The position numbers were made by a program, and so were the translations under genes. The notes beneath the pieces are model-generated. The model searched no databases. It was not told where the DNA came from and saw only the letters and a program-made list of their open reading frames with translations. Source: Mya arenaria (taxonomy: Eukaryota; Mollusca; Bivalvia; Myida; Myidae). Taken from it: 64,000 nucleotides of DNA. Location: NCBI RefSeq assembly GCF_026914265.1, contig NC_069135.1:11072887-11136886 (forward strand), read 5' to 3'. Within the stretch, counting starts at the first letter, position 1, and each line of letters begins with the position of its first letter. Shown one piece after another: positions 1-13,299 of the stretch.

Positions 1-299
1 TTGCATACATGGTCCTAACTCCTTTCATTTTTTCTAGATTTTTTATCATGTGTATGTTGTTTTACAACGTATTTAAACGAATGCCACGTAATGAAATAAC
101 AAATAAAACATGCACGGCCCCCGCCTTATGCTAATGTATAAGGCAAACGCCAATATGGCTGTATGTATCTCTTTCCTGAAGTTTAACAGACAATAACAGA
201 AAAGAAGATAATAAAAATCCCGCCAACAAACAGACGCCGGTCTTCAGGGACCGAAAAAGAGAAAACAGTACCTACACAGACATTTCCTCTTATGGTTTA

Positions 300-2770
300 T
301 TAACTGCGTAATAAGCATGCGTTTTTGCCGCATATCCGTGATTTCCAGCTAAAGTACGTCAAAAACTAAACAGCTTAACAACTCATACCATGCTTATGAT
401 ATTTTAGTTGTTATTGAATACCCTACTTTGTTCAATGTAAATAAAATCCGTTCGAGCGGTTGCACTTCACCAACAATGTACAGACTGTGCTCGTAAAGTT
501 AAAAGACTCACTAAAAATAAACACCATACAATATATATTGCAACTGATAACAAACATGGACTCAATAAATAAAATGGGATTTCAATGGTATCTATCATTG
601 GAAATTCAAAACAGGATGACGCTGGATGAGAACTAGACAGAAGTTTATTTTAATAACAATTTGTTATTTATGGGTTGAATCTAACAACAGAAAATGAAAA
701 ATGTAAAATAGATCACAACTTATTGGTTGAACTTTAAAACATAAGAAACGTGCGTACTCTGATTTAAGACCACATATACTTTAAAACTACGAAACAGACA
801 AATCAGTCAATTAAAAACACACAAATAAGGCAGGAAATGGATCTTTCAAAACACAACCAGAGATAACATGTGATGCCCATACATCAGTGTCCAATGAGGG
901 TCCAAGAAGGGCATATCAGTCTGCGCCATATAAATAATTTGGAACATATAACCCATATAATCTATACTTATACGATATGCAGCAGGACGATAGGAAATCA
1001 ACATGAAGTCAAATTAATATTTGTTTATTGTCGTACTTCATGTAACATTTAAAACATAAACTATGCATAGCTTTTTACCACCATGCAACGTGCAATGCAC
1101 TAGGAAAACGTATGACTTTTACCAAATAAGTCAATAAAATATGCACGTATTTCGGCAGGTAATTCTTTGTGATACAATAATTCGTTTACAGTATGAATAT
1201 AGCTTTCTCAAGATAAGACTTCATATGAATTGGTAAATGCAACACTGTCAATGCCTATCTTCCCCGACCATTTATTCTATGACAATTAATCGCATTTCTT
1301 AAATGACAATAACAGCTTAATCATTTTGGCTATAAAGACTCTGTATTTCTATTAATGCAAGGAAATAATATGCGACATGCTTGAGAGTGCATTTTAATCA
1401 GGATATTAGGTTTGATGAACATTCCTGTCTTGTAGGTACGCTGTATAAACGTTTTGTACCAAGTCCGTCTTTGGTAAATTTCCAATTCAACTTTAAAGTT
1501 TGTTACTTTGCTTTAGCACACGGAATGCACAGTGAAAAACAAGTTCTATTTAAAACCAAATGTGTTTAAATATTGATGACTATTAGCAGAATTTGTGTAA
1601 GTTCTATGACAGGCAACTGCATATTCTCTGGAGAAATATAATTCCGTTATCCTTTGTTCTGGTCTCTTAATCTTTTAAGCGCCAATAAAAGTGGTATAAA
1701 ACTGTTCGTTGAATAATGGTGAGCCGTAAAACCACAGGATTTTCTCACGACACGTATTCATCGTATTCAAACGAAGAAACTTCTGACGTTGTTTTTATTC
1801 ATTTTCAAAACTTCAATTCTTAATGATTAATTGTGGTAATTATCGAAGATTAATACGGAATCGGCTGTGGATAAAGATTTTATATCAGTTATAATTCTTA
1901 ATGGATATTATTTCAGCATTTATTCTATTGTTAAAAAAAGAATTAAAACGATCGTGTTCAAATCCAGATAATATTTCCCTGCAATGCACGTTGGAAATGG
2001 CATTGCTTTGTGGTTTTCGGCTCTTCGAATGCGCGGGTGGAATAGGTAGCTCGTTGTTTTATTATCCTTCCACCAGAAATATGTTAGTGAGATCGCAAAA
2101 GGATGGCTTGTTACAGATTGTATTATCTAAACACACAGCCATTTTGAATTTGGCTACGAAAATGGACTTACCAATTTAGGAAATTCTTTTATGGAATTTT
2201 AAGGGAAATGGTTGAGAAGTTATCAAACAGTCAAGTCAACATTCGGAGATTCCAGTGATGTAACACTGACTAACTTTATGTTTTCTACAGCGACAGTAAA
2301 TGGTTGCTTTGTTTATTTTTTCATACATAAATAAATGAGTAGACTGTCATGCATCTTATTGCTGCCTTTCATCTTTAAGACGTAAGTTTCAGGAATGTTC
2401 ATTGACATGTTGGTCAGCGCAAAACCTATTCCATTTTGAATCTATATCAGACGTACATGTATCTGCTGGTAATGTACGAGACGAATGACGATATGCACTA
2501 TAATTGACAGCAGCATATTACCTTCATAACCGTCTATGATTGAAGGTGTTTGAATGCTAAGACAAGTGTGCGATATTTTCTGAAATATTGAAAGTGTACA
2601 GGCTTATAGCGTCAACAGTTGTATATCTGCTGTACAGACATGTTAAAGACAATTATCTAAAGACATTAATCATTTAAACCAACAATCATTGCTTCCTGTA
2701 TAGCGGATAACTGTCTCAGGCGGCTCGGTTCTCTCAATGGTTGTTAATGAACATCTTGCGCATTTCCATG
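300..2770. repeat. Copy A of a diverged segmental duplication
   Basis: This stretch shares collinear blocks with 3640-8165. Matching landmarks are the run with catgcttatgat and caacaatgtacagac near 395-485 (against 3712-3810), the block with atttgtgtaagtt and ggtctggtct/ctggtctct near 1590-1720 (against 5820-5960), and the block with cagacatgttaaagacaat near 2635-2760 (against 8050-8165). Identity is modest and indels are frequent, so the copies are old. No protein-coding exon is recognisable in it; the 92-codon frame at 1901-2179 has no family resemblance and I do not call it a gene. Confidence 0.45.
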
Positions 2771-2886
2771 ATATAGCTCATTTGGCTATTTTTAGTCATC
2801 GTATTGTAAGAAATATTCCCACAATGCAATAATGGTTTATATGATTTGCTTCAGCTGAATATGCGAGATTCCCTCTTGGCATCTCA

Positions 2887-3226
2887 AGTGACACTCTTAT
2901 TTAAAATTCAAAAAATAAGGGATAAACCTTTAAGAACTTACTAAATAATGCATTTATGGAAAAGTATTTATTACTGTTAACAAGATTGTAACCGTGTATT
3001 TAATAGCTGAAAACGCAAAAAGATAGATTGGTGAGTGCTTAAAGATTTACAGTGATCAACTATCGTCTCATAACGTAGAAATATTGTGTTTTTTGCACCT
3101 TCCTCTTCAAATTAACACGGTATCCTTCATAACAGCAATTAATCGTGATATTTATTCATACTTGTCGGTAAATTGAAACAATTGTATTTATTGCGGAACA
3201 TCTTGTGTTAGTAAGAGTGCATCTTT
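2887..3226 (+). mobile_element. MITE-like element, copy 1 of 3
   Basis: It starts with agtgacactcttatt and ends with gtaagagtgcatcttt, which are rough inverted ends. The interior (ataaacctttaa, aataatgcatttatgg, gattggtga, ctatcgtc.cataa) recurs at 24165-24530 and 47777-47990. It has no ORF, so it is most likely a non-autonomous DNA transposon. The family is unnamed here. Confidence 0.6.
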
Positions 3227-4077
3227 ATAAGATTAAGTTTACTTTATTAATATAAAGAAATACATATCATCAACACAGTAATACGTGTATAAACATACAT
3301 AAAGGTATGTTAATTATTGTGTCCTAAATTTAAACACTCAGAATAACATGGGTCCTGCTTACACGATCCCTTAACCTATTATGCAAATTTACTTGTACCT
3401 AAATGTTTACTTGTAAAAAATATATGGTCTCAAAGATGTCTATTAAAATATGTAAACAAAGAAAGCCTCGCGACTCACGCACAAAGAAGTCATGAGTGTA
3501 ATCGTGTGTAAAGTAAATAAAATTAAAGTTAATTAATTCCCGAAAAATTTAGTTTGTTTGAAATACATGTTTGACGATAAGAATTGACTACCAAAATTAT
3601 TATGAGCTTTGAATTATGTTTTATTTCGTCTAAGATTTCATTTGAACCTCCGAATGGCGACTCCTATTTGTTTCTAAATTTAAAACAGAACGTTAACAGT
3701 ACATAAAAGTACATGCTTATGATATCATGATTGCTATTGATTTCCCATCCGTTTTCAACTTAATTAAATCCGATCAATTGCTTGTGCTTTATCAACATTG
3801 TACAGAGCCTGTATTACAAATATTGATCGTATTGACATAAGGAGACTCATTATATATTACTACAATAATTAAGCACATAAATAAATATATAACTGTCAGA
3901 CAATCAAAAATAAAACCACAAGAGACCTTAATCAGAATTTACGCAGTATGAAAGTAATACTGAGAGATTAAAAAAAAAATCTCATTTATTTCCAACATAA
4001 ATCATATTTACATAATATATCAAAAACACATATACGTTTAAACATCTCTATTTTGTATTGAAAAATAATTTCTATCA

Positions 4078-4122
4078 CACACACACACGCACGCACGCAC
4101 ACACGCACACACACACAGAGTG
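4078..4122. repeat. (CA)n microsatellite with CG interruptions
   Basis: Alternating ca/cg dinucleotides run for about 45 bases, followed by an AT-rich stretch. This is a simple repeat with no other signal. Confidence 0.9.
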
Positions 4123-4334
4123 TTCAAAATATTACTTTATTTATATGAGTAAAAAAAATAAATAAGATATGCATTGTTTATGCTAAATGTGTCTCTTTTT
4201 TCTATATATACATTACTTATTTAGAATATCGAGTACTTCCCATTTTTTCTGTGTGTTTCATACTTATCATTATTAAATGAGATTAAACTTGACAACACGT
4301 TATGTAATTATTCATAAGATAGGCATTAGAGTAT

Positions 4335-4880
4335 TTACGGCATTTTTTTGTTATGAAACTCTATGATCACACAGTCTTAAACCTTTTTTTCTAAGGCAGA
4401 CTGTGTGTGATGCTCATAGTTTCAAACAATAACTGCATCGTATCTTTGTAAAGTTTTTGCATTAGGTACTCTGAAAATTATTCTTCTGTCTGCAGATAGA
4501 GTTGGGATCTCTTATCATTGAAGTACTTTGGGTTTACCTCTAAGTTTATTATTATTTGTTTTATTGTAACGTTTCCTCAAGTTAATGCATACTTTTGGTA
4601 AGATTTACATATGTTTTGACTTTATTCAGGATTGTTGGGATAAGAGTGATGTTTGTGCACGTTTCAAATCCCAGTTATTTAAGAATTTACTGACCGTTCC
4701 AAGACGGTACCTAACAATCCTTGATAAACATACATATTTTTTTTTTATATAGTATATATGCACTATGTTGTTTGTGGAGTTTGTGCTGTTGTTCCATGTT
4801 TCGTGTTTGTGATTTGTCGTTTTGGCTTCTGGCTACTGAGCTTGTTTCTCTAGCTTTTTTCACATAAATATTCTTGTTCT
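4335..4880 (+). mobile_element. 5'-truncated retroelement 3' region (same family as 24535-26545)
   Basis: This block aligns nearly end to end with 25940-26545. Shared landmarks are the hairpin with tatgatcacacagt, ctgcagatagagttggg, cctcaagttaatgcatac, gttgggataagagtga, tactgaccgttccaag and gcggtacctaa-like sequence. No reverse-transcriptase sequence precedes it, so it is either a 5'-truncated insertion, as expected of target-primed reverse transcription, or a solo terminal region. It sits inside duplication copy B. Confidence 0.7.
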
Positions 4881-6041
4881 TAAAGATGTTATTCCTAACT
4901 CTCTTTAACAATACACATAAAGTAACATTGACAGAAGCAAGAACTGTCCGTAAGACCTTAACGCCGCTTTGTCCATTATATATATAATAAAATGCCACGC
5001 ATGATTGATGAAATATGTTCATGATTGTTGCATATTCATATGCATTTTAAAATCAAATCAGTATATTCTATAGGGTCCGTATTCTGTATAGGAACCTAAC
5101 ATGATTATGTCTTTTGAATGATTGCAGTCGATTCAAAAACAGATACATTAACTTGTATCGAGGATGAAAAAGAGTAAGCAGAATATGATGGCATTGAACA
5201 CTTTTTTGAAATAATATTTCATTTTCCTGATCGACATATGAGATGTGACCAAAAAGAGATTTTACCGTGCCAAATTTTCTTAAGGACTGTAACTTACTTG
5301 TGTTGCAGATTGTGTAGGTTTCACTTAATTGTCTCATGGACTGAGGGTAAAGTAACATGCATTATGTCAATTACGCAACAATTTTTGAGAAATAACCAAT
5401 AGTCCCATTGTTGATTTAATAAAGTATCATATCGTGTATCAATAATTTATAATAGTTACGTAACGGACGACCCTGAACTCTAAGGTTTTTAGAGTTTACG
5501 AACAGTACAAACTTGCCAAAATAATTTAACCAACTTTAACTTGTATTACGTATAGTGTAGTTGTTAAACTGTATTGCCTGATAGCTGCAAACACTTGTGT
5601 GAATTACAAAGTCAATTGAATGAGCGATTATATAAATACATATATGACTTTCGCGACATGCGAAAGACTTCTGGCTTTTGTGTTATAATCAATATCACAA
5701 GAGAGACCTTAGTGCAAAGAAACGGTCGACGGTAGATGAACTATTCTTCACTATTAGATGGAGGTAATTATACAACAGTCCATCACGGTGTGTTTAAATA
5801 ATGATAACCTTAAGGGTGATTTGTGTAAGTTGATTGAAATTAAATGGATTTATTCAGGAATGAGCACTGATTTGTTTTTGGTCTGGTCTCTACTAACTCT
5901 GTAAAGTACCTATAAAATTAAGATAAAAGTGATATTCATCTAATTGTTCCTAAACAAAGGAAAAAACACTGAAAACAGATCCTCAGATTAGAACATTCAT
6001 GGCAAACAAACCCTTTCAAAAACAATATAAAAATCCATTCA

Positions 6042-7540
6042 TAACAAGAGATGTTTGTCAAACATTATGCCCCCCCCCCCCCACTCAGCGTCATGTTGTC
6101 CGAAATATTTGGAAGTTGAAAACAAATGTGCATGGACCGAAATGACAGCTGATTTGTCATTGACATTGGATGCCTTTGAAGCAGTTTTAAGATTATGAAC
6201 ATTCAAAGTGTGAGGACTGTTGGTACATTTGTTACAAATGTTCAGACGATGACTGGTATTTGCAGATAAACATATTTCCTCAGCAGGGAATAAGTAATAT
6301 GGCGTTAATTTGAATGACATTTATAATTTGTGAACTTCACCTTTGACTTATTGACCTCAAAATACACATGGGTCATCTACTGGTCAAGTTTGAGGGCTCT
6401 GGGTGCAGGCATTGTCGAGTCACACAAACAAGGCTTTTGCGTTCAAGGACACTTTGACCTTGACCTTTCACCCGATAATCCGTTAAATTAATAGGGGTCA
6501 TCTACTGGTCAGACTCAGCCTCCATTTTAAGTTTGATGACAATATGTCAGGCATTGTTGAGTTATCACTTGGAAAACTTTCTCAACCTTTTTCGCGTTAA
6601 AGGTCAATGTGACCTTGAGCTTTAATCCAATGGCCCAAAAAATCAAAAGGGGTCATCTACTGGTCAGCCCTAACCTTCATGTTAAGTTTGATAACGATAC
6701 ACTCAGGAATGGTCAAGTTTGTGTTCAAGGTCACTGTGACTATGACGTTTGACCCGATGACCCCTAAACTCAAAAGAGGTCATCTTCTGGTCAATCCCAA
6801 CTTTCAAGTGAAGTTCGAGAGATATAGGTGCAGGCGTTGTCGTATCACTCGGACAACTTTAAATCTTTATTAGTCACTATGACCTTGACCTTTGACCCGA
6901 TGACGCCTAAATCAAAATGGGTAATTTACAGGTCAGGGCCCACCTCCAAGTCAAGTTTTAGGGCCATGGCAGCAGGCGTTGGCAAGTTATAGCTCGGACA
7001 TCCTTTAAGCATTCACTGTCACTCTGATCTTGACCATTGATGCGATGACCAATAAAATCAACAGGGATCATTTACTGGTCAAGCCCAACCCCATCAAGTT
7101 TCACGGCATTGCATGCAGGCGTTGTCGAGTTATCACTCGGACAATTTTAAGCATTCACCATCGCTATGACCTTGACATTTGACCAATGACCCCTCAAAAC
7201 AATAGAAGTCATTTCTGGTCGGGCCCAGATTCCATGTCAAGTTCGATGACCAAAGGGCCAGGCATTGTTGAGTTATCACCATGACAAGCTTGACAATCTT
7301 TTCCCGTTTAATGTCACGTTGACCTTGACCGAAGACAAGATGACCCTTACGCCAATAGGGGTCATCAACTTGTCAGGCCTAACCTTCATGTCAAGTCAAA
7401 AGGTCCTGGAATTGTTGAGTTATTACTCGGACAAGCTTTGGTCTACCTACGGACCGACCGACCGACCGACCGACACGTGCAAAGCAATATCTCCCCTCTT
7501 CTTCGAAGTGTGTGTGTGTGGGGGGGGGGGGCATACATAT
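6042..7540 (+). mobile_element. Element with about 8 tandem units of about 145 bp and C/G-run ends
   Basis: The left end carries tatg followed by a run of about 14 C, and the right end a run of about 12 G followed by gcata, so the ends are inverted. Between them the block ggggtcatctactggtca recurs with changes near 6369, 6495, 6649, 6776, 6918, 7065, 7205 and 7357, alternating with tgaccttgacctttgacc and caggcgttgtcgagttatcact blocks. A gacc tetranucleotide run (7453-7472) and a caatatctcccctcttcttcg segment precede the right end. I know this type of unit as a common dispersed repeat in bivalve DNA. It has no coding capacity and is likely non-autonomous. Confidence 0.65.
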
Positions 7541-9344
7541 CGACACAGATGTTCTTTCAGGCGATATTTGGCGAACATGTTGTCAATTGATCAACCGAAC
7601 AATACTTTTTATGAGACTTCATAATTTTCTTGTAACAAATGGTCACTGTCATATTTCTACATTTTGATCAGCTTAGTTTTCATACATGACATATTTTACC
7701 GACATAAGATACACGTCAACTACTTATAGGAGGTGAATTAGTATTTATCAATATAATCAATGACGTAGTTAAGCGTTTTGTCTTCTACGCTTGTCCCTGT
7801 AGTTTTCATTATGTTATGCATGTTTTTTATTCGTGTCCTAATCTCCTTGTTTTTTTTCTGCTGAAAACGAATGTTTTAAATTTAATATCACAGTTTTCTG
7901 AACATGTTAAACTTTGAACCTTTTCAAAAGCTTTGACCGTTCGCAAGTACGTCTTCACTAGAAAACTTTGGACAATAAGTCGTACGGAATTTTCTTGTTT
8001 TAGTGGCAACATCAATACAATCTAAAGGATTAAACGTATACCATCTGCAGGACAGACATGGTAAAGACAATAATGTAAGACCATCAATCAGGATCACCAA
8101 TAATCACGGCTTCGGGGATAGTGGAGATATCTGCAATGGTTATTAAAATTGACATCCGATAGCGAAACTTTTCTCAATTTATTGCCCGATCGGGAAATAA
8201 GAGACCAATATCAAATGTTAATCTACGAACCATATATAACAATCCCCGCGATCGAAATATATCCTCAACCGAAGACGGTTTGAAGGGTGTTTATTAAAAT
8301 ATCTCCATCAACAAACATGCACCATAATGAACACTACAGTTATATCACAGTTTTATAGTATCTACCATTACAATCATTGTGGCTGCTTGTGAGTCGCTTT
8401 GGCCTTCATCATTCAAAGAAGCACCTAAAATTAATAGAAAACAATGAAAGATTTGCTTTATCATAGAAGTTCTTAAGATGATTATATCACGTACTTGATA
8501 TGGACTAAGTCAATCCCCGTGTCTCCTGTCAGCTGGAAATACAAGAACTTGGATTGTGTCAAAGAAAACACTAAGTCATCCGAGTAGCTAAACAAACAAT
8601 GTATTGAAGCTAACAATCTAAAACATCCTGCAATTCATAGAAACATTTCCAATAGTCCTCGATTAAGCATCACTAATTAAGATAAAACTTAACTTTAATC
8701 CAGGATTTTCAATAGAGAACGTATGTCAAAACTTTGAATATCATTTCTTACATGTCAACCAATAAAGCAACAATAGGTATTTAATTACTTCTTTATAAAA
8801 CAGTAAAACAGTAAAACGGGGTCAAAGTAAAAAAATTAAAGCAAGACTAGAAAAGACAAAGACATATTCACTAACGTCTGAAACAAATAAATAATAAAAA
8901 ATATATTTATGAGCACCAAATCTCCAGTTACTTACTTGGCTTGACGTATAACGACGGATTTTCTGTATATATGTTGAAATACTTCAAACGTTCTTAAATG
9001 TCCTTTCACCTGACGTATAATTGACGTAAATTTGATATTAAACACGTCAAGGAAAAGCTCATATATGCCAACAAATTTAGTGAAAAAAGGCATTTCTTCA
9101 ATAACACGTTGGACACAAAAGAGGAGTAAATTCACGGTCGATATTGTATTTAGGAAGGCATTTTAACCAATATGAACTTTATCTGACCAATCACTTCCAA
9201 TATTGGGTAAAACATGTGGCGGATGGACAGACGGACGGACGGGCAATAACAAAACAACGTCAATGGGGTTGAAATAGCACGCATTGATTCATGTGCCGAG
9301 TATAAAATATATCACTTCCTCGCTAACTTCTAGTGATGGCAATT

Positions 9345-9510
9345 ATGAATACTCTACACAAAGTTGAAGAGGTTGTTGTTTCGATCCCACCAGGGGTACT
9401 CTCTCATGGACACCAATACTGCTTTCTTCCCAGGAAACGGACAACTCGAGAGTGAGGCTATACGCTTTCGTCGCAATCGTACTAATATAAATTAGTATTA
9501 ACCATATGTG
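9345..9510 (+). mobile_element. Degenerate tRNA-derived SINE fragment
   Basis: A Pol III B-box-like gtttcgatccc lies at about 9378, followed by ccaggggtactctctcatgg, cccaggaaacggac and gagagtgaggctata. The tail ctttcgtcgcaatcg resembles the tail of the SINEs at 50474 and 57886 (cttcacaatcgttg). The A box is eroded. Confidence 0.45.
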
Positions 9511-10554
9511 CATATATCCATATGTGTCGGACATTCGACTTAGGTTCAATCGAACAAGAGACATAAGAAGACATTTATTGAAACTTATTTAATTTCATTT
9601 AATACCAAGTATTTAAGACTATAAAAGTTTATTTTAAATATCTTGAACGTTTTTCGTTATGGCCGTCGACGATATCAACGATCGATTTAATAACATAATT
9701 TCTTGAAGAAATTGTTCGACAAAGAATGCACGAAAGGTAATCATTCGGAAGCGAAATATACATGCATAAGTTTACATTGAATCAGTCTAGCGGTTTTCTA
9801 TTTTCAAGAATCACTAAAACATCTAATGGTCTGGATGGCCAAAAATTAAATACTTTCAGTGTGGAGAACAACAGTATATTGACCGTCCTAAGACCTGAAC
9901 GCCAACATTTACTGATAATTTTATTTTTAATGTTAATTGTGTGTTGTCATGTGGCGTTTTGAATCACTTGGTTAGCCTTATATCGTGTGCATTTAAACCA
10001 TGCCAACTTACATAGTTCTTGATTCTCATGGTAACTCATTAAATCAATCGGAGCTACTTGGGCATTTTCAATCGAAATCAACCAATAATGTATGCCGGAG
10101 CATTAGTAAAAACAGTTCGTAAAATGAACAATAATAGAATTCATTAATTGTATTGTAACGAGTAATTTGTATAACTTAGTTCAAATTGATTCAAAGTGAA
10201 ATTTATTAATGCATAGATAATAATGCTTGCTGAGATTGCAATTCTTGGTCTCATCAAGAGTTAAATTACTACGCGATCTACTTGCAGCGTAGTTAAATGA
10301 AAATAATTCTGACATTGTAAATCCGTTCATATACAACCAATGTCTTTTTCAATGGAAAATGACCGAGGTGTTCTAATCTCTCATTACGATAATGACTTAA
10401 CTGAATACTTTTTATTGATTATTTTGATAACACTATTACAAGATTAATTTAATATGCAAATAGTGGAAATTACTTAACAGCCAGTATATAGAACATCACA
10501 CTTGCCGTATCTATAACTTTTATAGAACATGTAGAGACGATAAATAATTAACCA

Positions 10555-10752
10555 GTGTTTAAGGATGCTACACTCATTTCAAAGCGAATCACCGGTTGTA
10601 AACTCACGGACATTTATTGCCGAACGATCAACTATGACAATTGTTCTTTGTGCAATTTTGCAGTTGAAACTGTTGAACATGAATATCTATATTATTTCCC
10701 ATTACGATTCTTAAAATCTGTGTCAAATGATTTGTTTTTGAAAAATTCATAA
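10555..10752 (+). pseudogene. LINE reverse-transcriptase C-terminal zinc-knuckle remnant
   Basis: The short frame contains CSLCNFAVETVEHEYLYYF, which fits the CxxC...E(T)xEHxxxxC pattern found at the C-terminus of many LINE reverse transcriptases (zf-RVT type). The final cysteine appears replaced. No RT catalytic motifs lie upstream, and the frame ends after 65 codons. This is an isolated relic, not a functional gene. Confidence 0.4.
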
Positions 10753-11221
10753 ATGAAAAGATAAAGAAGAAAAAATGTCCTGTTGCATTTTTATTATCCA
10801 TATGTATGACTACATTACATTATTCTTAAAGTAAAATTGTTTTGACAGTGTATATTGAAAACAATATCAATTATCTTCTTACCATAGCTTTTAGTTTAAC
10901 AAGATAAGGGTCGAACAATTAGAGATTTCATGATCGTATGCCTAGAGCAAACTTGAAATTGACATTATATTATCATTTCATCATTATACCATGCATTATG
11001 CATGCAAAAATGGAAATTAATTAACGTATTTAATATCACACTTTCAGTGTGTCTTTTACATTTACAGAAGCTGTAGACACAATGCATTATTCATCATTGT
11101 CCATCGCTTTGTAGTGGACTTATCTAAATTGGAATCAACACCGATATTACATTGTTTTGTTCAGGAACACTGACGAGGAAATAGGCACTTTTTAAAACAT
11201 TACGACCGATTTCAAAGATAA

Positions 11222-11310
11222 GAATATCGCCACCTTAGTGCAAGAACTCAATATCTGCTTTTATTTCTATATGCAGTTTATGACGTATTGCACTAAGGTG
11301 ACGATATGTC
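11222..11310. repeat. Short inverted repeat, possible miniature element
   Basis: The block atatcgccaccttagtgcaa (about 11224-11243) is repeated in inverted orientation as attgcactaaggtgacgatat (about 11287-11307), with about 45 bases between. This is a mini-hairpin typical of very short MITEs. Confidence 0.5.
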
Positions 11311-11421
11311 AAAGAAAATTTGCAAAAATACAAGATAGCTAGCATGCATTATTAAACACAACACACGTATGCAGTGTATGTCTTGTTTTTGTCAAATTAG
11401 TGGCAACATCATTGTTTTACC

Positions 11422-13298
11422 AATTACTCACCAATTAAATAAATCACTTTTTGAACAATATTCGAAAGAAATCATAAAAAAATCTCGTTTTCCATTCCTA
11501 CATTTTTATTTTTTTTTCGGAATTTCTGAGGACCTGAAAACAAGAATGGTTGGTTATGAAATAAATTTTACATTGAGCAAAAACATAATTATACGAGGGT
11601 TCATCAAACGGCTCTGTTTTAAAAGATATAACATATAAATTATCAAGGTTTTCTCAAAACCACTATTTGAACATATTATTCAAGACTATAATAATTTCTA
11701 CAACATATGAACTTTTCATAGAAAATGATGAAGAAATTAAAAAGTTTTTAATTGAAGTACTTTATAACAAAGAAATCAAACTCCGTTGCCATTTCAACAT
11801 AAACACTTCTATGACGGGTTGTCTAATAGTTATTGGTGTGTATTTATGACGATAATGAGTAAAATAATTAAAAAAAATATTTAAGGCTAAACAATTAAGT
11901 ATAAAATATAACTACCCAAATGGACGGCAAAACCATATTTGGTTGTAAAGTATGTTGCTGTTGTACAGGATATAATTAGAATAAATGGACAGTGGATGGT
12001 TTTAAGAAGTTCTTATGGGACAACGGACACAAAAGGCAGTAAGGTTTTTAATCAGACTATACATTGGAACTCAGAAATGACAGATTTTTTCGTATGACAA
12101 GCCCATATAATAAAGAGGCAGATGTATTTTTTGCCAAAAGACGAATTAACGTATTTTCTATATCTTTGGCGTTGACCTTGTGCCTGAAACGGGGTTTTCA
12201 TTTCAACGTTTGACTACTGTGCCTGTTGCTGTAGTTTTTCATATAAATAATTTGATTAATCTTAAATCATTGTCACAAAAAATACGGAAATGCATTATAT
12301 TATATAATATGATTTCATTTATAAATATTCAAAATATTGTTATCAGGAAATACATTTAAATCAAGAAACACATTATGTCATATATTATAAAGAAAATCTG
12401 GATACACGTATTGGTACATATCGCTTCTGGTCAAGGTATCAGTCATGTGGCACAACATGTATATATGTATGAAAAACTACTGACTGATACCTTGACCAGA
12501 AGCGATGTGTACCAATACGTGTATCCAGATTTTCTTTATAATATATGACATAATGTGTTTCTTGATTTAAATGTATTAATTCGTCTTTTGGCAAAAAATA
12601 CATCTGCCTCTTTATTATATGGGCTTGTCATACGAAAAAAGCTGTCATTATTGAGTTCCAATGTATAGTCTGATTAAAAAACTTACTGCCTTTTGTGTCC
12701 GTTGTCCCATAAGAACTTCTTAAAACCATCCACTGTCCATTTTCTTCTAATTATATCCTGTACAACAACAACATACTTTACAACCAAATATGGTTTTGCC
12801 GTCCATTTGGGTAGTTATATTTTATACTTAATTGTTTAGCCTTAAATATTTTTTTTAATTATTTTACTCATTATCGTCATAAATACACACTAATAAATAT
12901 TAGACAATCCGTCATAGAAGTGTTTATGATGAAATGGCAACGGTGTTTGATTTCTTTGTTATAAAGTACTTCAATTAAAAACTTTTTAATTTCTTCATCA
13001 TTTTCTATGAAAAGTTCATATGTTATAGAAATTATTATAGTCTTGAATAACATCTTCAAATAGTGGTTTTGTGACAATTTATATGTTATATCTTTTAAAA
13101 CAGAGCCGTTTGATGAACCCTCGTATAATTATGTTTTTGCTCAATGTAAAATTTATTTCATAACCAACCATTCTTGTTTTCAGGTCCTCAGAAATTTCGA
13201 AAATAAAATAAAAATGTAGGAATGGAAAACGAGATTTTTTTGTATGATTTCTTTCGAATATTGTTCAAAAAGTGATTTATTAAATTGATGAGTAATTT
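11422..13298. repeat. 1.9 kb imperfect palindrome (large inverted repeat)
   Basis: The left arm (11422-12444) and right arm (12480-13298) are reverse complements around a 35-base loop. Matching landmarks are cggctctgttttaaaag, gaacttttcatagaaaatg, atggacggcaaaaccatat, gtcatacgaaaaaa and ttgaccagaagcgat. The arms differ by scattered substitutions and indels, for example about 9 bases near 11645/13070, so this is not a perfect fold-back. The left arm has about 200 extra bases (12150-12350). Each arm contains the same short frame (11667-11849 on +, 12877-13077 on -), a consequence of the duplication. It may be a foldback-type element or an inverted duplication. Confidence 0.8.
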
Positions 13299-13299
13299 A

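Larger units (their letters stand above)
3640..8165. repeat. Copy B of a diverged segmental duplication, interrupted by insertions
   Basis: It is collinear with 300-2770 but about 2 kb longer. The extra length is largely explained by two insertions: a retroelement 3' fragment (4335-4880) and a tandem-repeat element (6042-7540). No gene is recognisable in the remaining sequence. Confidence 0.4.

Noticed and set aside
4355..4433. Hammerhead ribozyme in the retroelement 3' region
   Set aside because: A GAAAC is present beside the hairpin, but I could not find the paired CTGANGA core in register in either copy.
11422..13298. Palindrome as a pure assembly artefact
   Set aside because: The arms differ by many substitutions, a small indel near 11645 and a 200-bp segment, which a fold-back of one molecule would not give. 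Long reads would settle it.
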